Shown piece by piece: positions 36,614 through 45,200 of a DNA stretch of 64,000 bases (the first letter of the stretch is position 1; each line of letters begins with the position of its first letter). This stretch comes from Collinsella sp. AF25-2LB. Lineage in GTDB: Bacteria > Actinomycetota > Coriobacteriia > Coriobacteriales > Coriobacteriaceae. The stretch lies in the NCBI RefSeq assembly GCF_003458415.1, contig NZ_QRUF01000003.1:62001-126000 (forward strand), given 5' to 3'. The position numbers and the translations under genes were made by a program. The notes beneath the pieces were generated by a model that was given only the letters and a program-made list of their open reading frames with translations, ran no database searches and was not told the origin of the DNA.

Positions 36614-37729
36614 ATGGCGGCACCGACGGCGTACAGGCAGGCAAATCCATTCACGCCGATGTTCGGACGTGTACCGGCGTATATGGCCGGCCGTGAGCAA
36701 ATCATCGATGATATGGTGCTGGCGTTTGAAAATGACGACTCCGATCCCAATCTTTGCTCGGTTTTCTATGGTGCACGTGGTACAGGTAAAACGGCGCTTT
36801 TGGCATATCTGTCGTACCGCGCCCAGCAAGAGGGCTGGATTACAGCGAATGTGACGGCCTCGGAGGGGATGCTCGAAGACATTTTGCAGCGCCTCAACGA
36901 ATCAGCCGCCCATCTGATCGAAAAGCCCGCTTCTAGGCGTGTGAACAGTGTCGGCATTGCCCACGTAGGAAGCATGAGCTGGGAAAACATCGATGTTGAA
37001 TTTGAGGGCGCTAACTGGCGTACTAAGATGAACGCTTTGTTTGCTCAGCTTGAAGCGACTGACACCGGGGTGCTTATCGCCGTTGACGAAGTGGATGTAT
37101 CGTTTGCGCAAATGACGGAGCTTGTTACTACCTACCAGCACTTTGTAAGCGAGAATAAAAAGGTAGCTTTGCTTATGGCGGGGCTGCCGTTTCGCGTGCT
37201 GGCGCTGCTGACGGGGAAATCGACATCGTTTCTTCGTCGCGCGGCTCAACATTCGCTGGGATCAATTTCACCGACTGAGGTAAAAGAAGCGTTTCGACTA
37301 ACGATTGAGGACGGCGGCAAGACGATTTCTGATGAGGCGATTGACCTCGCTGCCAAGGCGATCGATGGCTTTCCATTTATGTTCCAGTTGGTGGGGTATC
37401 GGGCATGGAATGCTTCGCGCCAAGCCTCCGAGGTTTCTATTGAGGATGTCGAACGAGGCGCGAAACTTGCGCAAGAGGAGCTGGAATCGCGAGTTTTCGC
37501 TTCAACAGCGGCGGAACTTTCACGAGGGGACCTTGAATTTCTTCGTGCAATGAATCCGGTTGGGACGACGACCAGGCAAGAGCTGGCAGCGAGGCTTAAG
37601 AAGAGTTCCGGTTCGATTTCAACGTATAAAAAGCGTCTGGTAGAGGCTGGGGTAATTGAAGAGCCTCTACAAGGACGTTTTGAGTTTGCATTGCCAGGCT
37701 TTGGCCGATATGTCGCATCGCTTTACTAG
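36614..37729 (+). CDS. AAA-type ATPase with C-terminal winged-helix-like domain
   Basis: The 371-residue protein has Walker A GARGTGKTA (residues 53-61), Walker B VLIAVDEVD near 152 and a C-terminal region (RGDLEFLRAMNPVGTTTRQELAARLKKS, split; then GSISTYKKRLVEAGVI) that looks like a winged helix. This matches ORC1/CDC6-like or archaeal-type ATPases found widely in Coriobacteriia. The role is unknown; DNA binding or a sensing function is possible. The ATG at 36614 follows GGGAGG. Codon use is less GC-rich than its neighbours, so horizontal gain is plausible. Confidence 0.8.
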   Translation: MAAPTAYRQANPFTPMFGRVPAYMAGREQIIDDMVLAFENDDSDPNLCSVFYGARGTGKTALLAYLSYRAQQEGWITANVTASEGMLEDILQRLNESAAHLIEKPASRRVNSVGIAHVGSMSWENIDVEFEGANWRTKMNALFAQLEATDTGVLIAVDEVDVSFAQMTELVTTYQHFVSENKKVALLMAGLPFRVLALLTGKSTSFLRRAAQHSLGSISPTEVKEAFRLTIEDGGKTISDEAIDLAAKAIDGFPFMFQLVGYRAWNASRQASEVSIEDVERGAKLAQEELESRVFASTAAELSRGDLEFLRAMNPVGTTTRQELAARLKKSSGSISTYKKRLVEAGVIEEPLQGRFEFALPGFGRYVASLY

Positions 37730-37769
37730 AGGGTCGTTGCTGCGAAGGATCGCTTCGTGTCCCTTTACT

Positions 37770-37826
37770 GTCTCGATCTGTAACAATAAGCCTGCTTTTA
37801 GGGGCCTATCTGTTACAGACTGAGAC
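37770..37826. repeat. CTGTAACA hairpin, single copy (R1)
   Basis: Arms GTCTCGATCTGTAACA and TGTTACAGACTGAGAC enclose about 25 bases. Same family as the arrays at 41953 and 48893. The 3' partner ACCACC hairpin follows at 37857. Confidence 0.8.
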
Positions 37827-37856
37827 AAACTGGCAGAGTGGCCTTCTGCTCCGCTC

Positions 37857-37897
37857 AAACCACCGCAAAGGGGGCCTTTGTGGTGGTTTTTGTTTTA
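37857..37897. repeat. ACCACC hairpin copy 2 (shortened core)
   Basis: Stem AAACCACCGCAAAGG / CCTTTGTGGTGGTTT with only GGG as loop; the GGGGACAGGCA core is collapsed. The tail overlaps the stop codon of the minus-strand LuxR gene, so it may end both the ATPase and LuxR transcripts. Confidence 0.8.
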
Positions 37898-39298
37898 GGC
37901 AGAGGGGAAGGCTTTGGCGAGACCGGCGCGCGTCTGCGTGTCGGTCTTTTGGTAGATAGAGCTCAGGTGGCGCTGTACCATGCGCATCGAGATGCCGAGT
38001 TCCTCGGCGACCTGCTTGAGCGGGCGTTCATCCTGGGTCACGGCTATGAGCACGTCGACTTCGCGCGGGGTGAGAGCGTGGTCGGCGATGAAGGCCTGGC
38101 GTTGCTCTTCGATGGTGGGGGCGGTGAGTGCTTCTTTTGCCAGTTGCTCGCGCTCGCGCTCCTGCTCGGTTTGGGGCAGGCGAAACAGGCCGGCTGCCAC
38201 GAATGCCGCGCAGGCGGCGACGAGCAAAACGAGCGCGCCGATCATAATGAGGGCAACGTTGTCCGAGGTTACGAGCGCCAGCGAGAGGCCCGATGTAGTG
38301 AATGCGCATACATTGTTGGCGGCGCGTCCCATGCCGGCCCAGAGGGCGGGCGCATGCATGCGCGGTGCCAGCTGTGTAAAGGTGGCGGTAAAGAACGTGA
38401 CAAAAAAGCCCGAACTCAGATAAAAGACGACAAGGCCCAGGTTGGGATCGGCGCCGGCCTCCACGGCCAGGATGGAAATGGTCGAGAGCACGGCGATGCC
38501 GAGCATGACAAGTCCCATGTAGCGGCGCTCGGCAAGGTCAAAGATAAGACCGGCGGCAAGGCCGCTTGCCGCCAAAAAGAGGCGCGGCCAGGTTTGCACG
38601 GCAATGGTGCCGTGGGCGTTGGAGAGTGTGACCACGTTGTCGAGGGTCGAGAACAAGCAGGCAAGAATCATGACGAGCGCGATGCTCCAGCATGACTGTT
38701 TGGCGAGGGCATGAGAGGGCTCAATAAAGGGATTGATGGCGGAGTTGGAGCTCTCGGCGGCCTTTTGGGGAACGACGCTGAGGGCGGAGATGGCGATAGT
38801 CGCTGCGCCAAGGACGATGAGCTCGACGATGCCACCGCAATTGAGCAGGTTGACGGCGAACTGCATCAGGATGCCCGCGGCATAGGCCGCTCCCGCACCG
38901 GTGGCGAGCTTGGGATCATCTTGGAATGCCAACGAAAAGGCGTGGTGCGCTGCGGCGCCTAACAGGCCGAGTCCGAGGAATGCGAGGCAGCCCAGAATCT
39001 CGAGGGCAAGCGGGGCCGTGGGGGACTGGATCTGAATCAGCCCCAAGATGGCGATAGGGACGGCGGCACTGACAACTGCCTGAGGCTGGCCTTTGCGCTG
39101 CGCATGATCAAGCAACGGAGCGTATCCGATAAAGCCGATCACGCTGGCGCCAAGGATAAGGCCCTGTGCGAGCACAACGCGCTCGGCGCCGGCGAGTAGC
39201 CCGATATTGATATCGAAGCGAAACTCGGCGGCAAGGAAGACGAAGGTAAAGAGCGCGAGTGCCAAAAGCGCGTTAATTTTAGGCTTGCTCAGGTTCAA
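37895..39298 (-). CDS. Membrane-integrated LuxR-family regulator
   Basis: The 467-residue protein has about 12 hydrophobic segments over its first 380 residues, resembling an MFS-like fold. A cytoplasmic C-terminal LuxR helix-turn-helix follows (LTPREVDVLIAVTQDERPLKQVAEELGIS, split; then MRMVQRHLSSIYQKT). Such fusions are widespread in Coriobacteriia and probably sense a compound at the membrane. It is divergent from the 797-residue surface protein gene and could regulate it. The stop lies in the ACCACC hairpin tail. Confidence 0.88.
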   Translation of the reverse strand: MNLSKPKINALLALALFTFVFLAAEFRFDINIGLLAGAERVVLAQGLILGASVIGFIGYAPLLDHAQRKGQPQAVVSAAVPIAILGLIQIQSPTAPLALEILGCLAFLGLGLLGAAAHHAFSLAFQDDPKLATGAGAAYAAGILMQFAVNLLNCGGIVELIVLGAATIAISALSVVPQKAAESSNSAINPFIEPSHALAKQSCWSIALVMILACLFSTLDNVVTLSNAHGTIAVQTWPRLFLAASGLAAGLIFDLAERRYMGLVMLGIAVLSTISILAVEAGADPNLGLVVFYLSSGFFVTFFTATFTQLAPRMHAPALWAGMGRAANNVCAFTTSGLSLALVTSDNVALIMIGALVLLVAACAAFVAAGLFRLPQTEQEREREQLAKEALTAPTIEEQRQAFIADHALTPREVDVLIAVTQDERPLKQVAEELGISMRMVQRHLSSIYQKTDTQTRAGLAKAFPSA

Positions 39299-39390
39299 GG
39301 ACAGTCCTTTGGGTGGACGAATGATCGTGTCCTCGATTGTAGCGTTCCCGGGACGAGTGTGGCGATGGTGAAATCATATTGAATTAAACC

Positions 39391-39429
39391 GCAGGTAGAG
39401 GCCTAGGTTCACATCTACGAACCTAGGCA
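39391..39429 (+). promoter_or_regulatory. Conserved leader hairpin of the 797-residue surface protein
   Basis: CGCAGGTAGA is followed by a 10-bp perfect stem GCCTAGGTTC / GAACCTAGGC with an 8-nt loop. The same arrangement with different stem bases lies at 42151-42191 before the next surface gene. Confidence 0.6.
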
Positions 39430-39461
39430 TACGGAGTCATTTGACACATCTTGGTGGTACA

Positions 39462-39502
39462 GGACCACCACAAAGGGGACAGGCACCTTTGTGGTGGTGT
39501 CC
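39462..39502. repeat. ACCACC/GGGGACAG hairpin copy 3, inside the leader
   Basis: Arms GGACCACCACAAAGG and CCTTTGTGGTGGTGTCC around GGGACAGGCA. It ends about 9 bases before the AAGGAGG of the 797-residue gene. No T-run follows. Here it sits in a 5' region rather than at a gene end. Confidence 0.8.
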
Positions 39503-39522
39503 CTACGACCAAGGAGGGCGTT

Positions 39523-41916
39523 ATGTGCGGAAGCCACTTTGATAAGCAAACTCAGCGTGAGCGCACCTGCTCGCTGGTTCACGGTACCCGGTGTTGTGTG
39601 GGTGCCAAAATAGCTTGCGCCGGCGCGTGTGCGCTTATGGTCGGCCAGCTGCTGCTGCCGAGCGTGGCGCTGGCGACGGAATGCGCCGATCCCGCCGCTG
39701 GGACGGATGAAGTTGCCGCGGCTCCGGTGACGCCGACGGTTGCGGAGGATACGGCCGCAACGACCGCACCAGCCGCTTCGACCGTGCCTGCAGCCGATGC
39801 TGCTCCGGCGGCGCAAGCCACCGCTGAGCCTCAGCAGACGGCCCCGACTGGCGCCACCGATGAATCCAACGATGCGGCACCCGCTGAACAAAATACTCCC
39901 AGCGACAACGCCGCCACGCCGGCGAATGACGCCATCATGCCCTGCGGTGTGACCGATGTTGTTGGCGGCAGCGGCGTTAGGGTCAATATTACGGTGCGGA
40001 ACAATTACACCGACATCAAGAAAGAAGAAACGATTGAGTATGTGAAGGGGATTGCCCTTGTAGATGGAGACCAGTCTGCTCTCGATGGTAGCGCTTTGAC
40101 TTTTATCGGCCTGGGGGACTTGATCGTCCATGCGGCGTATGACAGTGCGAGCAATAAAACAACGCTTACCCTGGATATCAGCAAGATTCAGAGACAGAAG
40201 GAGGAGCAGAAGTACTTTACGGAGTACAAGGAGAATAAGTCCAAGATGACGACCACCTATGATGGATCCAAGCTTACGTATACGGGTACAGAGCCCGGGA
40301 ATATCATCATCGGTGATCCGGACGACGCCTTTAAAGGAGATACCGAGGCGACCGGGAAACCCACTATTAACGAGATCCGGGATGACTACTACACCCGCAC
40401 CCATGTCTACGAGAGGGCGTGCCTTGTTATCCCGGCAGCGGAATCAGAATCGGAATCCATCTCCTTTGCCAATGTTCAGAATACGAACTTCAATTGGCAG
40501 CTGGATACTGGTCCGCAGGCGACGGCAGGTGTCCCTAACTACGATGCAGATAAATACGAAATCGCTTATGAATGCTGGCAGGAATTTGAAAACAACGAAC
40601 CCGTTGCTGCCTGGTATTCCGATAACGGCTCACATGGTTCCCTGCCGACTATTACAAAGTTTAAAAGCGGGAAAGAGTACGTGTATTCTCTTATGCTGAA
40701 GCCAAAAGACGGATATTCCTTCAGCGATGAAACCGTTGTTACCGTAAACGGGGAAACCGTAAAGTCGAGTCTAAGCGGAGAATTCCTGTATGTCCCTGCT
40801 ATTAAAACAATTACGATGCCTGCTTCGTCGGAAAACGAAGCTCTTGAGAATCTAAACGTCAACGATGTGAAAACCGACTATGCGCCCGGCGAGGCGCCGC
40901 GTGCGACCGCGACGATTCCTGCCGCCGATGCCGATAAGTATGAGATCGCCTATGAGTGCTGGGAAGAGATGGATGGCAGCGACCCTGCGGAGCTCAAGCC
41001 CGTTGCCTTCTGGTATTCCGATCCCGCAATGTACACGCCGGGCATGAAGAAGATCGACCACTTCGAAGAGGGCAAGTTCTACATGTATTCCGTTGAGCTG
41101 AGGCTCAAGGGCGACAATACCGTGGCTGATGACTGCGAAATGAACGTCAACGGTCATTGGGCGCACCACATCAAGACCGCCAACGGCGTCTTCGCGCCAC
41201 ACACTGACAATATGCTGTGCGAGCAGCCGATTGATGAATGGCGGGCAATCGACGTTATCGAGATCAACGGCGCCACGACTATCTTTAAGGCGGGCGACAA
41301 GCCGGTCTTTACGGCGAATGTTCCGACGGCCTCCAACTCCCTTCCTCAGTGTGAGTTCTGGACGGGCAGCGATGGCAGCGAAGTGAACTCTCAGAAGTTC
41401 TGGGATCAGAACATTACGAATCACATCGACGCCTTTAAGCCTGGCGTGACCTATCGCTACGGCATCTACCTCAAGTCCGCGCGCGGCTTCTACTTCACGC
41501 CCGACACCAAGCTGATGATCAACGGCCAGGAGTGCGGCTACCAGGTCGCGGATAGCGTATCCGATGAGGACAGCGGCTGGATCTACACCCTGTGGCTCAA
41601 CACCGATCTGACCTTTACGCCTGAAGCCACGCCGACTCCCGATCCGCAACCTACGCCGGATCCCAAGCCGACACCGCAGCCTGAGGTTAAGCCCGAGACC
41701 AAGCCCGAAGTGAAGCCCGAGACCAAACCCGCGGCCAAGCCGGCTACGACCACCACGGTGAGCAAGACGGTTGAGAAAGCCACGCCGGCCAAAAAGTCCG
41801 CCGCCGTCCTGGCCGCCACGGGCGACACCACCGCGATGACGGTCACCGCCCTGGGCATCGCCGGCGCAACCGTTGCCGCCGCAGGCATCGCCGCGACCAA
41901 GCGCCGCAAGCGCTAG
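39523..41916 (+). CDS. Sortase-anchored surface protein with three repeated modules
   Basis: The 797-residue protein has a long signal peptide with cleavage near ALA51. An Ala/Thr/Pro-rich stretch follows (52-140), then a region not recognised (about 145-320). Three similar modules come next (about 320-422, 445-549, 580-680) sharing YEIAYECW...WYSD...F..GK.Y.YS. After a Pro/Lys/Glu repeat linker (705-745) the protein ends LAATGD (763-768), hydrophobic span, KRRKR. It is probably anchored to the wall and exposed. AAGGAGG precedes ATG 39523. No enzyme motif is seen; an adhesin or structural role is inferred. Confidence 0.85.
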   Translation: MCGSHFDKQTQRERTCSLVHGTRCCVGAKIACAGACALMVGQLLLPSVALATECADPAAGTDEVAAAPVTPTVAEDTAATTAPAASTVPAADAAPAAQATAEPQQTAPTGATDESNDAAPAEQNTPSDNAATPANDAIMPCGVTDVVGGSGVRVNITVRNNYTDIKKEETIEYVKGIALVDGDQSALDGSALTFIGLGDLIVHAAYDSASNKTTLTLDISKIQRQKEEQKYFTEYKENKSKMTTTYDGSKLTYTGTEPGNIIIGDPDDAFKGDTEATGKPTINEIRDDYYTRTHVYERACLVIPAAESESESISFANVQNTNFNWQLDTGPQATAGVPNYDADKYEIAYECWQEFENNEPVAAWYSDNGSHGSLPTITKFKSGKEYVYSLMLKPKDGYSFSDETVVTVNGETVKSSLSGEFLYVPAIKTITMPASSENEALENLNVNDVKTDYAPGEAPRATATIPAADADKYEIAYECWEEMDGSDPAELKPVAFWYSDPAMYTPGMKKIDHFEEGKFYMYSVELRLKGDNTVADDCEMNVNGHWAHHIKTANGVFAPHTDNMLCEQPIDEWRAIDVIEINGATTIFKAGDKPVFTANVPTASNSLPQCEFWTGSDGSEVNSQKFWDQNITNHIDAFKPGVTYRYGIYLKSARGFYFTPDTKLMINGQECGYQVADSVSDEDSGWIYTLWLNTDLTFTPEATPTPDPQPTPDPKPTPQPEVKPETKPEVKPETKPAAKPATTTTVSKTVEKATPAKKSAAVLAATGDTTAMTVTALGIAGATVAAAGIAATKRRKR

Positions 41917-41952
41917 GTTTTGGTGACGGCGCCTATCCTCGGCTTCAGCAAA

Positions 41953-42090
41953 ATCTCGATCTGTAACACCAAACTGCCCAAAACGGCTCTAGATGTTACA
42001 GATTGAGATGAACCGAATGGCCGCCAATCTAATGTCTCGATCTGTAACACCAAGCGGGGAATTTGACCTCTAGCTGTTACAGATCGAGAC
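41953..42090. repeat. CTGTAACA hairpin array, two copies (R2-R3)
   Basis: Two hairpins at 41953-42009 and 42034-42090, 81 nt apart. Each pairs about 16 bases (TCTCGATCTGTAACA with TGTTACAGATTGAGA variants). The linker between copies resembles that in the second array. They follow the 797-residue gene by 36 bases. Confidence 0.85.
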
Positions 42091-42112
42091 AAACCGACCG
42101 GCCGAGTCCAGA

Positions 42113-42148
42113 ACCACCGTAAAGGTGCCTGTCCCCTTTGTGGTGGTT
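42113..42148. repeat. ACCACC hairpin copy 4, inverted centre
   Basis: Stem AACCACCGTAAAGG / CCTTTGTGGTGGTT (near-perfect) with centre TGCCTGTCC, the reverse complement of the centre in copies 1 and 3. It is the 3' partner of hairpins R2-R3. Confidence 0.8.
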
Positions 42149-42150
42149 TG

Positions 42151-42191
42151 CGCAGGTAGAACGGTAGGTTCGTATATATGAACCTACCGTT
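42151..42191 (+). promoter_or_regulatory. Conserved leader hairpin of the 2200-residue surface protein
   Basis: CGCAGGTAGA then a 12-bp perfect stem AACGGTAGGTTC / GAACCTACCGTT with loop GTATATAT, followed by CGCTTTGTTTTT. It may be an attenuator or terminator. The AGGTTC-n8-GAACCT core matches the leader at 39391. Confidence 0.6.
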
Positions 42192-42252
42192 CGCTTTGTT
42201 TTTGGACAACGATTACGCTGGATGACTTTTGGTTTGCAGGAAAGGAACGACC

Positions 42253-45200
42253 ATGAGGTGGACTACTGCTCGAGCGCTTTGCCGACGGCTGACGGTTGCC
42301 ACGGTGACCCTCGCGATGGTGACGGGTTCGTTTCCCGCGGGCGCGTTTGCTGAGGCCCTCAACACCGACGGCACTTTTGTGCAGACGGATAACGGCCAAG
42401 CAGCCGACGCCGCTCCCGCCGATTCGGCTGACGCCCAAACGTCAGACTCTGCTTCCGCCGACCCCGCGCCCGATGCCGGCGCCGCCGACCCCACAGTGCT
42501 CGATAGCGGTGATACCCCTACGCCCCCGCCCTCCGAGATTGCATCGGCGGCGGGCCTAACGGGCGCCGGGCAGACCGAGAGCACACCTGCGGGTACGCTC
42601 GCCACTGATCTTGTCGAGGGCAAGGAACTCGCCGAGCAGCAGAAGCAGGAGGAGACCGCCGAAGCCGAAGCAACCTGGAATGAGGATCTTGGGCTCTGGA
42701 TGACCTCGAAGGGCGCTACGGGCGTAAAAGGCGAATACGATGATGGCTACGTGGCCGGCGAGCAGACTCCCGCGCAGTACTACTTCTCGATCGATAGCCT
42801 CACCAACGAAATTTCTATCGAGTATGGCGACGCGGGCATTACCACGTTGGAGGTGCCCTCGACCATCGACGGCAAAAATGTCGTGAGTCTTAAGGGCATG
42901 GGAAACGTTGCGCTCACATCAATTACGTTTGCCCCCGATTCGCATATCCGCTCTGTGGGCGGTTTGGGCGGCAGCAGCATCAAGGAAATCGCACTGCCCG
43001 ATTCGGTTGAGGAACTGGGCTGGAATGCGTTTACTGGAAGCAAGACACTTCACACGGTGACCTGGCCCAACAACGCGGCCTTTACCACGATTCCCGAGCA
43101 GGCCTTTGAGGGCTGCGAACAGCTTGACGACAATGTGGTGGCAACGCTGCCACCTTCGGTTAAGACTATCGACTATCGCGCCTTCGCCAATTGCGGCGTA
43201 CCGCAGTTCTATGTCTCGGACACAACGGTACTCACCTTTACGCAGATCAACGTGCCGGGCACGGTGGAGCGGATTGAGCGCTATGCCTTTGACGGGTGCT
43301 CGCACGTGTCATCGGTGACGATCGGCGATGGTGTCAAATCTATCGGGGCGCTCGCGTTCGCCTCTCTTGATCCTGCGATTGCCGGCAAAGAGATTGTGCT
43401 ACCCAAAAGCGTGGAAATGATAGAGTGGGGAGCTTTTGAGAACACGAGATACGGAAACGAGACGAACCATAATGCCGTTGCCCTGCGCGTGATGAACCCC
43501 GATCTTCAGTTTGGTGAGGCGGGCTATCCGGGCGACTATAATGAGCGCGTGACAATCGATGGCGTAACGTATACGATTCCCTTTGGTGAAGGCCAGACCA
43601 TCTATGCCTATGCGACCGATTCGGCTGGCAACCCCTCGATGGTCAAAAAGCTTGCCGATGCCGTGGCCGATCGCAAGGACTCCGTCGATTCCTCGAAGCC
43701 TGCCTACACGTTTGAGTGGATGGGCGAGGCGGCCCAGGTGACGGGCAAACTTCCCCAGAGCGCGGCGGCCGTGCTCTTGCAGGCGGGGCAGTCCACGCCG
43801 TTGACGGTTGGCGACGACGGCTCCGTTGCTGCCAACGTCCTCTCCAAGACGGCAGCAACGCTGCGCATTTCGCTCAGCGGTTACTATGACATGGTGCTGG
43901 CGCGCCCGGGCGACCAGATGACGGGCACATGGAATATCGGAGAGATTAAGGCGGAGGACTTTACCAAGATTCCGGCTTCGCGCGCGATTGAGCTCAACGT
44001 GGGCTATCTTGAACCGATTATGGGCCAGGATAAGACCGAACGCATTGAGCTCGATAGTCTCGATAACATCGATCTGACGGTGAAGAACGGCGGCAAGACG
44101 CTTAAGCCTGCCAAGGGTGACAAGGAAAACGACTTCCGTATCCAGGGCACAGCGCTCGTGGTGTCGCAGGCCATTGCCGACGCGGACCAGGATCTGGAGA
44201 TAACGCTCGAGCCCAAAGACAGCCTCAAGCTGGGTGGGACGACGGCGACGGTGAAGCCCTCGGCCGGCAAGGTCGATATCGACTTGAAGCCCTGGGGCAC
44301 GGCGACGGTCGCGACCAAGGGCGACTACCAGGGCGCTAACCGCGTGCTGGTGTTCCGTACGTCCGACGGCAAGCTGGTCGCCGACGGCGTCACCTATCTG
44401 ATGGGTTACGAAGACGATGGCACCACGCCTATCATGAAGGCCGAGACGCCGCGCCTTAAGGCCGGTTCGTACACCATCGTCGCCTTTAACAAGACGAGCT
44501 ACGACATCCAAGCGACGAGCTATTCCACGTTTAGCCGCCTAGGGCTGACCGTGGGTAAGCATATCGCGCAAAAGCAGGTGAAGATTGAGGACGGCAAACA
44601 GCTCGACGTGACGCTCGACGTCCCCACGTTTGACGTGGAGACGTATCGTGCCGAGCGCGGGCTGACGGCGGGCTCGGTTATCGCTGATTCGTCCGCGGTC
44701 GTTGGCGTGGAGACCGAGCTGCGCATTCATTACGAGCTCAAGGACAGCCAGGCTGCCAAGATTGAGATTCCGCTGGCCAAGGATGCCGTCGGGGATGTGT
44801 CCGCAGGCTCTCGCGAAGCCGGCGCCAGCTCCGAGGCCATGTGGGCTGACACAACTTGGGAGGGCGACAACCTCGTTCTCAATATGAATAAGGGCATGGG
44901 CGCCGATGTGTTTGTGCGCTTTAAGCCTAAGGCCGCGGGCATCTATGCCATCTCGCCGCTTATTACGCTGGGCGAGGTGACGTTGCCGCTGGGAAGCACC
45001 ACACTCGAGGTTAGCGGATCGCGCATCGAGGTCGACAGCACCGACGTTCACAGCCTACTGGGCAATGTGGCCTACGTATACGCAGCGCCCGGAAAAAGCG
45101 TGCAGCTTACCGTGGGCGTGGGCGCCTCGGCCGCAAAGTACACCGGCAAGACCAATAAACTCGGCCGTGCCAAGATTGAATACGACCTGCCGCAGGATAC

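Noticed and set aside
41913..42209. 98-residue minus-strand ORF with repeated peptides (also 48852-49070)
   Set aside because: Translation of the CTGTAACA hairpin arrays; the repeats come from the palindromes and no ribosome site is present.
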